Shown: positions 23,118 to 30,398 of the stretch, piece after piece
Layout: each line of letters opens with the position of its first letter
Numbering within the stretch: position 1 is the stretch's first letter
Assembly (NCBI RefSeq): GCF_018531465.1
Contig: NZ_JAHDTF010000024.1
Coordinates: 124,001-188,000, forward strand
Direction of reading: 5' to 3'
DNA: 64,000 nucleotides
Source of the DNA: Sphaerisporangium fuscum
GTDB lineage: Bacteria > Actinomycetota > Actinomycetes > Streptosporangiales > Streptosporangiaceae
Position numbers and translations under genes: made by a program
Notes under the pieces: generated by a model
The model's input: the letters and a program-made list of their open reading frames with translations, nothing else
What the model was told of the DNA's origin: nothing
The model's database searches: none

Positions 23118-25664
23118 ATGAGGTCTCCACACCGGGTGCGCCCACTCGCGGGCGCGCTCGTGGCAGGGCTGCTGCTCAGTCTGCAGGCGGCCCTCCCCGT
23201 CTCCGCCGCCCCCACGCGGTACGAGGCGGAGTCGGCCACCATCTCCCAGGGCGCCGTCGAGTCCGACCACACCGGATACTCCGGCACCGGCTTCGTCAAC
23301 GGCGACAACGTCGCGGGCGGCTACGTCGAGTTCTCCGTCACCGCGGCGACGGCCGGAACGGCCACCATCGGCATCCGGTACGCCAACGGCACGAGCGCGA
23401 ACCGGCCCGCCGACGTCGCCGTCAACGGGACCGTCGTCTCGGCCGCCCGCGCCTTCGGCGCCACCGCCGACTGGGACACCTGGGCCACCTCGACCCTGAC
23501 CGCCCCGGTCAAGGCGGGCGCCAACACCATCAGGATCACGGCCACCAGCGCGGGCGGCAACCCCAACCTCGACTACGTCGACGTCGAGGTGGCGGCCCCG
23601 AGCCCGGACTACCAGGCCGAGAACGCCACGATCTCCCGGGGCGTCGTCGAGTCCAACCACACCGGGTACACCGGCACCGGGTTCGTCGACTACGACAACG
23701 TCACCGGCTCCTACGTCGAGTTCACCGTGAACGCCGCGACCGCCGGCGACTACGCCCTGACCCTGCGGTACGCCAACGGCACCACGGTCGACAGGCCGAT
23801 GGACGTCACGGTCAACGGCACCGTCGTCTCCTCGGGCGTGTCCTTCCCCGGCACCGGGAACTGGGACACCTGGGCCGGCAAGACCGTGCGAGCCGTCCTG
23901 ACCGCCGGGGCCAACAAGGTGCGGGCCACCGCCACCACCGCCAACGGCGGGCCCAACCTCGACCGCCTGAGCGCCTCGGCACCGTCGGACACCCAGCCGC
24001 CGTCCGCGCCGTCCAACCTGCGCGTCGTGGGCGAGGTCAGGCCCACGTCGGTCGACCTGGCCTGGGACGCCTCGGCCGACAACGTCGGCGTGTCCCAGTA
24101 CAAGATCTACAACGGCGGGAACGTGCTGGCCGTCGTGGGCGGCAACGTCACGAGCACGACCGTCCCGGGACTCACGCCGAACACGCGCTACGTGCTCAGC
24201 GTCCTGGCCTACGACGCGGCCGGGAACGCCTCGCAGGGCAGCGACAACGTCGACGTCACCACGCCGCCGAGCGACGACACCCAGCCGCCCGGCACGCCGC
24301 CGAACCTGCACGCCACCAATATCGGGGCGAGCAGCATCACCCTGGCCTGGGACGCCGCCACCGACAACGTCGCCGTCACCGGCTACAACGTGTACCGCGA
24401 CGGGACGAGGTTCGCCACGGTGCCCGACCTCACCGCCACCGCGGACGGGCTGACGCCGAACACGAGCTACTCCTTCGCCGTCGAGGCGTTCGACGCCAAC
24501 GGCAACACCTCGTCCCGCAGCGCCGCGATCACCGTCAGGACGGGCACCACCGCGACCGGCGGCGACCCGGTCTACGACAAGGACGTCACCACGCTCGACC
24601 TGCCGTGGGGCATCACCTTCCTGCCCGACAAGAGCGCCCTGGTGGCCGAGCGCGACCGGTTCGAGATCGTGCGGGTGACGCTGAGCGGCCAGAAGACCGT
24701 CGTCGGCAAGATCACCGAAGCGGTGACCACCGGCGGTGAGGGCGGCCTGCTCGGCCTCGCCGCCTCGCCGAACTTCTCCACCGACCACTACGTCTACGTG
24801 ATGTACACCTCCTCCTCCGACAACCGCGTGGCCCGGTTCAAGTACGAGAACGGGCAGATCGGCCCCCGCGAGCCGATCGTCACCGGTATCGCCAAGAACA
24901 AGTTCCACAACGGCGGCCGGATCAAGTTCGGGCCGGACGGATACCTCTACATCACGACCGGCGAGGGCCAGGTGCCCGACCGGGCGCAGGACCTCAACTC
25001 CCTCAACGGCAAGATCCTGCGCGTCACGCCCACCGGCGCCGGCGCGCCCGGCAACCCGTTCCCGAGCGCCCCCCGCGTGTACAGCCTCGGCCACCGCAAC
25101 CCGCAGGGGCTGGCGTGGGACTCGCAGGGACGGCTGTGGGAGGCCGAGTTCGGCGACAGCACCTGGGACGAGCTCAACCTGATCCAGCCGGGCAAGAACT
25201 ACGGCTGGCCGAACTGCGAGGGCAAGTGCGGCAACTCGGCGTACGTCAGCCCGGTGCGGCAGTGGGACGTCGCCTCCGCCTCGCCCAGCGGCATCGAGAT
25301 CGTCAACGACTGGATCTACATGGCGGCCGTCCGCGGTGAGCGCCTGTGGGTCATGAAGATCACCGGCAGTACGACCGACACGCCGAGGGCGTTCTTCAAC
25401 GGCCGCTGGGGCCGGCTGCGCACCGTCGTCAAGACCCCGGACGGCGGCCTGTGGCTGACCTCGACGAACAACGACAAGAACGGCGGCACGCCGTCCGTGC
25501 TCGACAACGTCATCGTGCGGCTGAAGTTCGCGGGCCAGCCGTTCGGCCTGACGAGCGGCTCGTCGGGTTCGAGCTCGACCGTCGCGGCGGTGGAGACCGC
25601 CCTCCGGGCGCACGACGTCGCGAGCGTGAAACCGTCCGGCGACTCGAACGCCTCCGCGGGCTGA
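23118..25664 (+). CDS. Secreted PQQ-dependent sugar dehydrogenase with two CBM6/35 and two Fn3 domains
   Basis: An 848-residue modular exoenzyme. After a signal peptide (about 30 residues) come two CBM6/35-like carbohydrate-binding domains (each opening YEAE or YQAE-NATIS and ending NLD), two fibronectin type III domains (about 305-395 and 400-490, each opening DTQPP), and a six-bladed beta-propeller of the soluble glucose dehydrogenase family. The propeller shows LPWGITFLPD, GEGGLLGLAASPNF, and GHRNPQGLAWDSQGRLWEAEFG. It probably oxidises polysaccharide-derived sugars outside the cell. AGGAGG precedes the ATG. A possible partner cytochrome or LPMO is not present in the window. Confidence 0.88.
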   Translation: MRSPHRVRPLAGALVAGLLLSLQAALPVSAAPTRYEAESATISQGAVESDHTGYSGTGFVNGDNVAGGYVEFSVTAATAGTATIGIRYANGTSANRPADVAVNGTVVSAARAFGATADWDTWATSTLTAPVKAGANTIRITATSAGGNPNLDYVDVEVAAPSPDYQAENATISRGVVESNHTGYTGTGFVDYDNVTGSYVEFTVNAATAGDYALTLRYANGTTVDRPMDVTVNGTVVSSGVSFPGTGNWDTWAGKTVRAVLTAGANKVRATATTANGGPNLDRLSASAPSDTQPPSAPSNLRVVGEVRPTSVDLAWDASADNVGVSQYKIYNGGNVLAVVGGNVTSTTVPGLTPNTRYVLSVLAYDAAGNASQGSDNVDVTTPPSDDTQPPGTPPNLHATNIGASSITLAWDAATDNVAVTGYNVYRDGTRFATVPDLTATADGLTPNTSYSFAVEAFDANGNTSSRSAAITVRTGTTATGGDPVYDKDVTTLDLPWGITFLPDKSALVAERDRFEIVRVTLSGQKTVVGKITEAVTTGGEGGLLGLAASPNFSTDHYVYVMYTSSSDNRVARFKYENGQIGPREPIVTGIAKNKFHNGGRIKFGPDGYLYITTGEGQVPDRAQDLNSLNGKILRVTPTGAGAPGNPFPSAPRVYSLGHRNPQGLAWDSQGRLWEAEFGDSTWDELNLIQPGKNYGWPNCEGKCGNSAYVSPVRQWDVASASPSGIEIVNDWIYMAAVRGERLWVMKITGSTTDTPRAFFNGRWGRLRTVVKTPDGGLWLTSTNNDKNGGTPSVLDNVIVRLKFAGQPFGLTSGSSGSSSTVAAVETALRAHDVASVKPSGDSNASAG

Positions 25665-25670
25665 CGGCGA

Positions 25671-25707
25671 CGGCGTGCCGGGCCCCGGCGAAGGGCCGGG
25701 CACGCCG
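25671..25707. terminator. Terminator after the sugar dehydrogenase gene
   Basis: CGGCGTGCC and GGCACGCCG pair, with GGCCC/GGGCC extending the stem inside. It lies between convergent genes. Confidence 0.75.
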
Positions 25708-25717
25708 CCCGCCGTGC

Positions 25718-26902
25718 TCAGACGAAGGCGCTGTGCCCGGTGACGGCCTTGCCGACGATGAGCGTGTTCATCTCGCGGCTGCCCTCGAAGGAGTAGATCG
25801 CCTCGGCGTCCGCGAAGAACTTCGCGATCTCGTGGTCGAGCACGATGCCGTTCCCGCCGAACAGCTCCCGGGCCCAGGAGACGACCTCGCGCATCCGCGT
25901 GGTGGTGAACGCCTTGGCCAGCGCCGCCCGCTCGGGGGTCGCTTCGCCCTCGTCGGCCAGTTGCGCCAGGCGCACCACCACGCCGAACGACGCGGTGACG
26001 TTCCCGAGCATCCTCACCAGCAGATCCTGGATCATCTGGAAGCCCGCGATGGGCCGGCCGAACTGCTCCCGCTCACCGGCGTAGCGCAGGGCCAGCTCGT
26101 AGGCGCGCACCGACACGCCGAGGGCCTGCCAGGCGACCCCGCCGCGCGTCCTGCGCAGCACGTTGGCGACGTCCCGGAAGCCGTTGACACGCTGCAGGCG
26201 ATCCTCCTCCCGCACCCGCACGTCGTCCAGCCTGATGTCGGCGTTCTGCACGCTCCGCAGCGCGATCTTGCCCTCGATCTTGCTCGTGGTGAAGCCGGGG
26301 GCTCCCTTCTCGACGACGAAGCCTTTCACCCGGCCGTCGGCGACGTCGCGGGCCCACACCACGACCAGGTCGGCGAAGGTGCCGTTGCCGATCCACCGCT
26401 TGGCGCCGTTGAGCACCCAGTGGCCGCCCTCGCGGCGCGCGGTGGTGCGCATGCCTCCCGCCACGTCCGAGCCGCCCTCCGGCTCGGTGAGCGCGAAGGC
26501 GCCGATCTTGTTCCACTTCACCATGTCGGGCAGCCAGCGGGCGCGCTGGTCGTCGTCGCCGCCCCCGTCGATGCTGCTCATGGCCAGGCCCGCGTGCACA
26601 CCGTGCGCCACCGCGATGGACGGGTCAACGCGGTTCATCTCCAGCGACACGAAGCCGCTGAACAGCGCCCGCGCGGGCTCGGCGCCGCTGAACGCGGGGG
26701 CGGACAGCGCCGCGAGGTCCAGCTCGGCGAACTTCGGGATCACCTCGAACGGGAACTCCGAGGACGCCCACGCCGCGTCGGCGAGCGGCCTGATCTCGCG
26801 TTCCAGATACTCACGGATCCCGGCGAGCCTCGCGCGCTCGGCGTCGGTCAGCAGGTCGGCGAAGCCGAAGAAGTCGGGGTCGGTCTTGGCGGCGGAGGTC
26901 AT
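25718..26902 (-). CDS. Acyl-CoA dehydrogenase, glutaryl-CoA dehydrogenase-like
   Basis: The 394-residue flavoenzyme follows the glutaryl-CoA dehydrogenase pattern: GAFALTEPEGGSD, WIGNGTFADLVVVWAR, VEKGAPGFTTSKIEGKIALR, GEREQFGRPIAGFQ and the C-terminal catalytic region YSFEGSREMNTLIVGKAVTG with the expected Glu. In my alignment with human GCDH, the substrate-carboxylate Arg94 in the RVDSGYRSAM segment is replaced: here RVDPSIAVAH has Ala. A dicarboxylyl-CoA substrate is therefore doubtful. It follows a CoA-transferase gene by 45 bases in one operon, under a likely LysR regulator. Confidence 0.85.
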   Translation of the reverse strand: MTSAAKTDPDFFGFADLLTDAERARLAGIREYLEREIRPLADAAWASSEFPFEVIPKFAELDLAALSAPAFSGAEPARALFSGFVSLEMNRVDPSIAVAHGVHAGLAMSSIDGGGDDDQRARWLPDMVKWNKIGAFALTEPEGGSDVAGGMRTTARREGGHWVLNGAKRWIGNGTFADLVVVWARDVADGRVKGFVVEKGAPGFTTSKIEGKIALRSVQNADIRLDDVRVREEDRLQRVNGFRDVANVLRRTRGGVAWQALGVSVRAYELALRYAGEREQFGRPIAGFQMIQDLLVRMLGNVTASFGVVVRLAQLADEGEATPERAALAKAFTTTRMREVVSWARELFGGNGIVLDHEIAKFFADAEAIYSFEGSREMNTLIVGKAVTGHSAFV

Positions 26903-26947
26903 CGCACATCACCTGTCACAGGAGAGTCGGAGAAGGTCGTTTCGGGG

Positions 26948-28138
26948 TCAGGCGGGCCGCGTCCCGGGCAGCTCGGCGAGCACGTCCTCGGTGTCCTGCC
27001 CGGGGCGCGGCGCGTGGCGGCGGACGGACGCGGGGGTCGCCGAGAAGCGCATGGGGATGCCGATCACGCGGTACGGCCCCTCGGTGGGGTGCTCGGCGAG
27101 GTCCAGGAGGTGGCCCTCACGGACATAGGGGTCCTCGGCCGCCTCCTCCAGGCGCAGCACCGGGCCGAAGGGGATGCTGTGCTTGGCGCACACCTCCGCC
27201 CACTCCGCCGTGGTCAGCAGCGGTGTCACCGACTCCACGAGCTCGGACAGGGCGGCGCCGTCCTGCACTGCGTCGACGAAGGCGCCGCCGAGGCGCGGGT
27301 CCTCGGCCAGGTCGGGCCGGCCGGCGGCTGCGAACAGGTCCCGGAAGTTCTGGGGAGTGTAGGGGATGATCATGGCCAGGCCGTCTCTGGTGGGGCGGGC
27401 GCGGTGGCCTCTGTTCATCGCCGGGGCGTACCCGGTGGGGCCCAGGGCCGGCTCGAACGTCCTGCCCTGCAGGTGCTCGACGAGGTTGAAGGCGATCATC
27501 GTGTCGGCCATGGGGATCTCGACGAGCTGCCCCTGTCCGGTGGCGCGCTGGTGGACCAGCGCGGCCAGGACGCTGTAGGCGATGGTCAGGGCCGAGACCT
27601 TGTCGGCCAGGATGGTGGGCAGCACCACCGGCTCGCCGAGGTCGCCGGCGCGGGCGGCCATGTCGATCATGCCGGACGCGGCCTGGATGGTCTCGTCGTA
27701 GGCGGCCAGCTCCGCCCGGTCGGAGTCGGGACGGAACCCCTGCGCGTGCGCGTAGACGAGCCGGGGGAACCGCTCGCGCAACGACTCGTGGTCCATCCCG
27801 AGCCTGCGCAGCGCGCCGATCCGCATGTTGGTGATGAGGATGTCGGCCGCGCCGATCAGCTCCAGCGCCCGCTCACGACCGGTGTCGTCCTTGAGGTCCA
27901 GCCGGACGCTGCGCTTGTTGCGGTTGACGTTGAGGTGCAGGGACGTCATGCCGGGGCTGCGGCGCATCGTGCCGGCGTGGACGACGTCCCGGGGCGACTC
28001 GATCTTGACGACGTCCGCGCCCAGATCGCCGAGGATCTGCGCGGCGTACGGGCCCATCACCACCGTCGACATGTCGATGACCCGCACCCCCGCCAGGGGG
28101 CCGGTGGCCGTCCGGCCGGGGCCCTGTGTTCTCGGCAT
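26948..28138 (-). CDS. Family III (CaiB/BaiF) CoA-transferase
   Basis: The 396-residue enzyme moves CoA between acids. It has the family N-terminus LAGVRVIDMSTVVMGPYAAQ followed by LGDLGADVVKIESP, with the usual catalytic Asp expected in the middle of the chain, and late LTTAEWAEVCAKHSIPFGPV. The ATG is preceded by AGGAG. Paired with an acyl-CoA dehydrogenase it probably activates a free acid to its CoA ester before oxidation, as in the gcdG-gcdH pair for glutarate; the substrate here is unknown. The long frame continuing upstream has no start support. Confidence 0.87.
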   Translation of the reverse strand: MPRTQGPGRTATGPLAGVRVIDMSTVVMGPYAAQILGDLGADVVKIESPRDVVHAGTMRRSPGMTSLHLNVNRNKRSVRLDLKDDTGRERALELIGAADILITNMRIGALRRLGMDHESLRERFPRLVYAHAQGFRPDSDRAELAAYDETIQAASGMIDMAARAGDLGEPVVLPTILADKVSALTIAYSVLAALVHQRATGQGQLVEIPMADTMIAFNLVEHLQGRTFEPALGPTGYAPAMNRGHRARPTRDGLAMIIPYTPQNFRDLFAAAGRPDLAEDPRLGGAFVDAVQDGAALSELVESVTPLLTTAEWAEVCAKHSIPFGPVLRLEEAAEDPYVREGHLLDLAEHPTEGPYRVIGIPMRFSATPASVRRHAPRPGQDTEDVLAELPGTRPA

Positions 28139-28256
28139 CGTGACTCCTGGAATAACACCGACGTCGCCGTCGTGCGCTTTCTGGTTCCTACGATTTCGAC
28201 GGTACCGCCCGAACTTCAGCAATGCTGACTATCGGCTGTGCCGATTGGAGAAAGGC

Positions 28257-28279
28257 GGCGTGACCGCGCCGGTCACGCC
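28257..28279 (-). terminator. Hairpin at the 3' end of the LysR gene
   Basis: GGCGTGACCG and CGGTCACGCC pair over ten bases with a 3-base loop, overlapping the LysR stop. It may separate the LysR gene from the downstream CoA-transferase operon on the same strand. Confidence 0.6.
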
Positions 28280-29193
28280 GGGGCGTCCGTGAAGGGGGGC
28301 ATGAAGATCTCCTGCGCCCGCTCGACGACTTCGCGCACGTCAGCGTCTTGATCGAATCTGTCCGAGCGCCACACGAGGCCGGTGGCGAGCGCGGGGCGGA
28401 AATCGGAGAACGGCAGCATTACGTTCTGCTCATCCCGGTATTTCTGCATGGTGCTTTCGGGATCGAGCATCGAAACGGCGAAAGCCGACCCTCCGGCGAT
28501 GATTTCCCCGACGCTCGCGTAATCGGCGGACTTCAACTGGACACGTTTCTTTATCCCGGCGGAGGAGAGCCATTCGTCGATCTGCCGGAAATAGGCCGGC
28601 GCCGTTCCGGGAGCGGGGAGCACGTAGGCGTGGTCCCTGAGCTCGGCCAGGGAGACCGACGTGCGCGAGCCGAACTCCGCCGCAGGCAGCAGCGCGCCGA
28701 GCGGCTCGGAGAACACCTCCCGCACCGCGAGCCCGGCGCCGTGCACGGGGAGGCGGGCCAGGGCCAGGGCCAGTTCGCCCCGCTCGACCCCGCGCACCAG
28801 GTCGTCGGTCACCCCCGGCCACCGCCTGATCGTGTGCCGCCCCGCGCAGCGGCACTCCAGCTCCCGGAGCCTCTCCCGCAGCCGCGTGTGCAGGCCCGGG
28901 GGGACGCCGACGAGCACGGCCACCGGTTCCTCGCCGGTGGCCTGTCGCAGCCGCCAAGGAATGTCGTCGACGCGGCCGAGGATCTCCTTGGCCAGGGGGA
29001 GCAGCGCGGCGCCGGCCTCGGTCAGCCGGACGTGGTGGGAGTCGCGTTCGAACAGGGCGGTACCGAGCTCGCGTTCCAGATCACGCACCCGGCGGCTCAG
29101 GGGGGAGGTGGCCATGTGCAACCGCCGCGCCGCCTCGGAGAAGTTCAGCTGCTCGGCGACGGCGACGAAATAGCGTAAGTGGTACACCTCCAT
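28273..29193 (-). CDS. LysR family transcriptional regulator
   Basis: A 306-residue regulator with an N-terminal winged helix (HLRYFVAVAEQLNFSEAARRLHM, residues 5-27, then SPLSRRVRDLERELGTALFER) and a two-lobed effector domain. It lies immediately upstream of the CoA-transferase and dehydrogenase genes on the same strand and probably controls them, the effector being the acid or its CoA ester. There is no Shine-Dalgarno. TAGCAT ends ten bases before the ATG, suggesting a very short 5' leader. Confidence 0.88.
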   Translation of the reverse strand: MEVYHLRYFVAVAEQLNFSEAARRLHMATSPLSRRVRDLERELGTALFERDSHHVRLTEAGAALLPLAKEILGRVDDIPWRLRQATGEEPVAVLVGVPPGLHTRLRERLRELECRCAGRHTIRRWPGVTDDLVRGVERGELALALARLPVHGAGLAVREVFSEPLGALLPAAEFGSRTSVSLAELRDHAYVLPAPGTAPAYFRQIDEWLSSAGIKKRVQLKSADYASVGEIIAGGSAFAVSMLDPESTMQKYRDEQNVMLPFSDFRPALATGLVWRSDRFDQDADVREVVERAQEIFMPPFTDAPA

Positions 29194-29247
29194 CAGCAGC
29201 GATGCTACTCAGCACCCACCCGGCGGCCGGGGCCGGGCCGGTGGCGG

Positions 29248-29865
29248 TCACACCAGGGCGTGCCCGTGGGCGGTGACGAGCGGCGCGAGGTCGGGCGTGC
29301 CGAAGTGCTCGCGCAGCCGCCCGAAGGCCGCGACCTTCTCCTCGCCGAAGCGCCGGACCTGCCGGGCGTAGGAGGAGGCGGAGACGAACGTCGGCGGGGT
29401 CGTCTTGCTGTGGAACTTGTCGGCGTACATCACCAGCCGCTCTTCGCCCGACACCGCCAGGTAGTCGCCCGGGGGGAGCGGGAGCCCCTGCCGGCGGACG
29501 TCCTCACGCGTGAGGCCCATGCCGGTGTGGCACGAGCAGAACCGGCAGATCTCCTCCGGGAACCCCTCCTCCCGGAGCAGCTCGTGCCCGAGCACGCCGT
29601 GACGCACGTAGCGGGCGTGGTCGAGGTTCCCCTCGGCGTCGTAGAGCCGGTAGACGCCGATGTCGTGGAGCAGGCAGCCGGCGCGCACCAGCTCGGCGTC
29701 GAGGCCGAGGCCGTCGCGGGCGAGGAGCTGTTCGGCGATCGAGCAGACGATCCGGCAGTGGGTGTGCACGAGCTCGAACGCCTCCCGGGTGGGCGCGTGC
29801 TTCTCGTGCAGCCGGCGAATCTCGTCGTCCCCGGGAATCCGCACGCCGGGGAGCCTACCAAGCAT
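29248..29865 (-). CDS. HD domain-containing phosphohydrolase-like protein
   Basis: A protein of about 205 residues. The HD-domain ligands are visible as VHTHCRIVCSIAEQLL, then the HD dyad in AGCLLHDIGVYRLYD, a second His in RYVRHGVLGHELLREEG and the Cys-rich CRFCSCHTGMG. HD proteins hydrolyse phosphate esters, often nucleotides. The substrate is not predictable. GAGGG precedes the chosen ATG by nine bases; an in-frame GTG seven codons later gives an N-terminus (VRIPGDDEI) closer to the family and is an alternative. It is divergent from marR, so the repeats at 29891 may affect it too. Confidence 0.72.
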   Translation of the reverse strand: MLGRLPGVRIPGDDEIRRLHEKHAPTREAFELVHTHCRIVCSIAEQLLARDGLGLDAELVRAGCLLHDIGVYRLYDAEGNLDHARYVRHGVLGHELLREEGFPEEICRFCSCHTGMGLTREDVRRQGLPLPPGDYLAVSGEERLVMYADKFHSKTTPPTFVSASSYARQVRRFGEEKVAAFGRLREHFGTPDLAPLVTAHGHALV

Positions 29866-29890
29866 CGCCGGCGACCCTCGCCCTAATGGA

Positions 29891-29942
29891 CAGCCTGGAC
29901 TGTTCAGTCTGGATTGCACAGTCTGGGCTGAAGAGTTAGGGT
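29891..29942 (+). promoter_or_regulatory. MarR promoter with three tandem 14-base operator repeats
   Basis: Three direct repeats of consensus CAGyCTGGnyTG start at 29891, 29905 and 29919 with exact 14-base periodicity. The palindrome GACTG-TT-CAGTC (29898-29909) spans the first junction. TTGCAC (29914-29919), 17 bases, then TAGGGT (29937-29942) is a good promoter, and GTG follows six bases later, so the marR mRNA is probably leaderless. The repeats cover the -35 region, as expected for MarR autorepression. Confidence 0.7.
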
Positions 29943-29948
29943 CGGCGC

Positions 29949-30398
29949 GTGAGCGAACGGCGTGACGAGGTCTCGGAGTCGGCGGAACGGGCGGCGCGGG
30001 ACGCCTGGGTGGCGGTCGGCCGCCTGGTGCGCAGGCTCAGGGAGCTGGCCGTCGAAGGGGAGCTCAGCGCCGGCCAGGTGTCCGTCCTGACCCGGCTGGA
30101 CAAGCACGGCCCGGCGTCGGCCAGCGAGCTGGCGGCGGCCGAGCGCGTGCGTCCGCAGTCGATGGCGAAGATGGTCATGGGCCTGGAGGAGGCCGGCCTG
30201 GTGGAGCGGCACCCCGATCCGCAGGACGGGCGCCGCCGCCTGGTGACCTTGACCGGGCGGGGGCTCGAGCGGCGGCTGGACGTCCGGCGCGCCCGCGAGG
30301 CGTGGCTGGCGCGGGCGCTGCAGGAGCGGTGCAGCGAGCGGCAGCTCCAGATGATCACCGAGGTCATGGCCCTGCTGGACGAGGTGGCGCAGTCATGA
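29949..30398 (+). CDS. MarR family transcriptional regulator
   Basis: A 149-residue winged-helix regulator: GELSAGQVSVLTRLDKHGPASASELAAAERV, then a recognition helix QSMAKMVMGLEEAGLVERHPD and the wing DGRRRLVTLT. It shares ATGA with the downstream MFS fusion gene. The usual arrangement is repression of the adjacent efflux gene, relieved by a small aromatic or drug ligand. The GTG start has no Shine-Dalgarno and fits the leaderless promoter just upstream. Confidence 0.88.
   Translation: MSERRDEVSESAERAARDAWVAVGRLVRRLRELAVEGELSAGQVSVLTRLDKHGPASASELAAAERVRPQSMAKMVMGLEEAGLVERHPDPQDGRRRLVTLTGRGLERRLDVRRAREAWLARALQERCSERQLQMITEVMALLDEVAQS

Noticed and set aside
23073..25703. 876-codon frame opposite the sugar dehydrogenase
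   Set aside because: Shadow composition (Val/Gly/Arg-rich) and no motifs; the plus strand encodes a complete modular enzyme.
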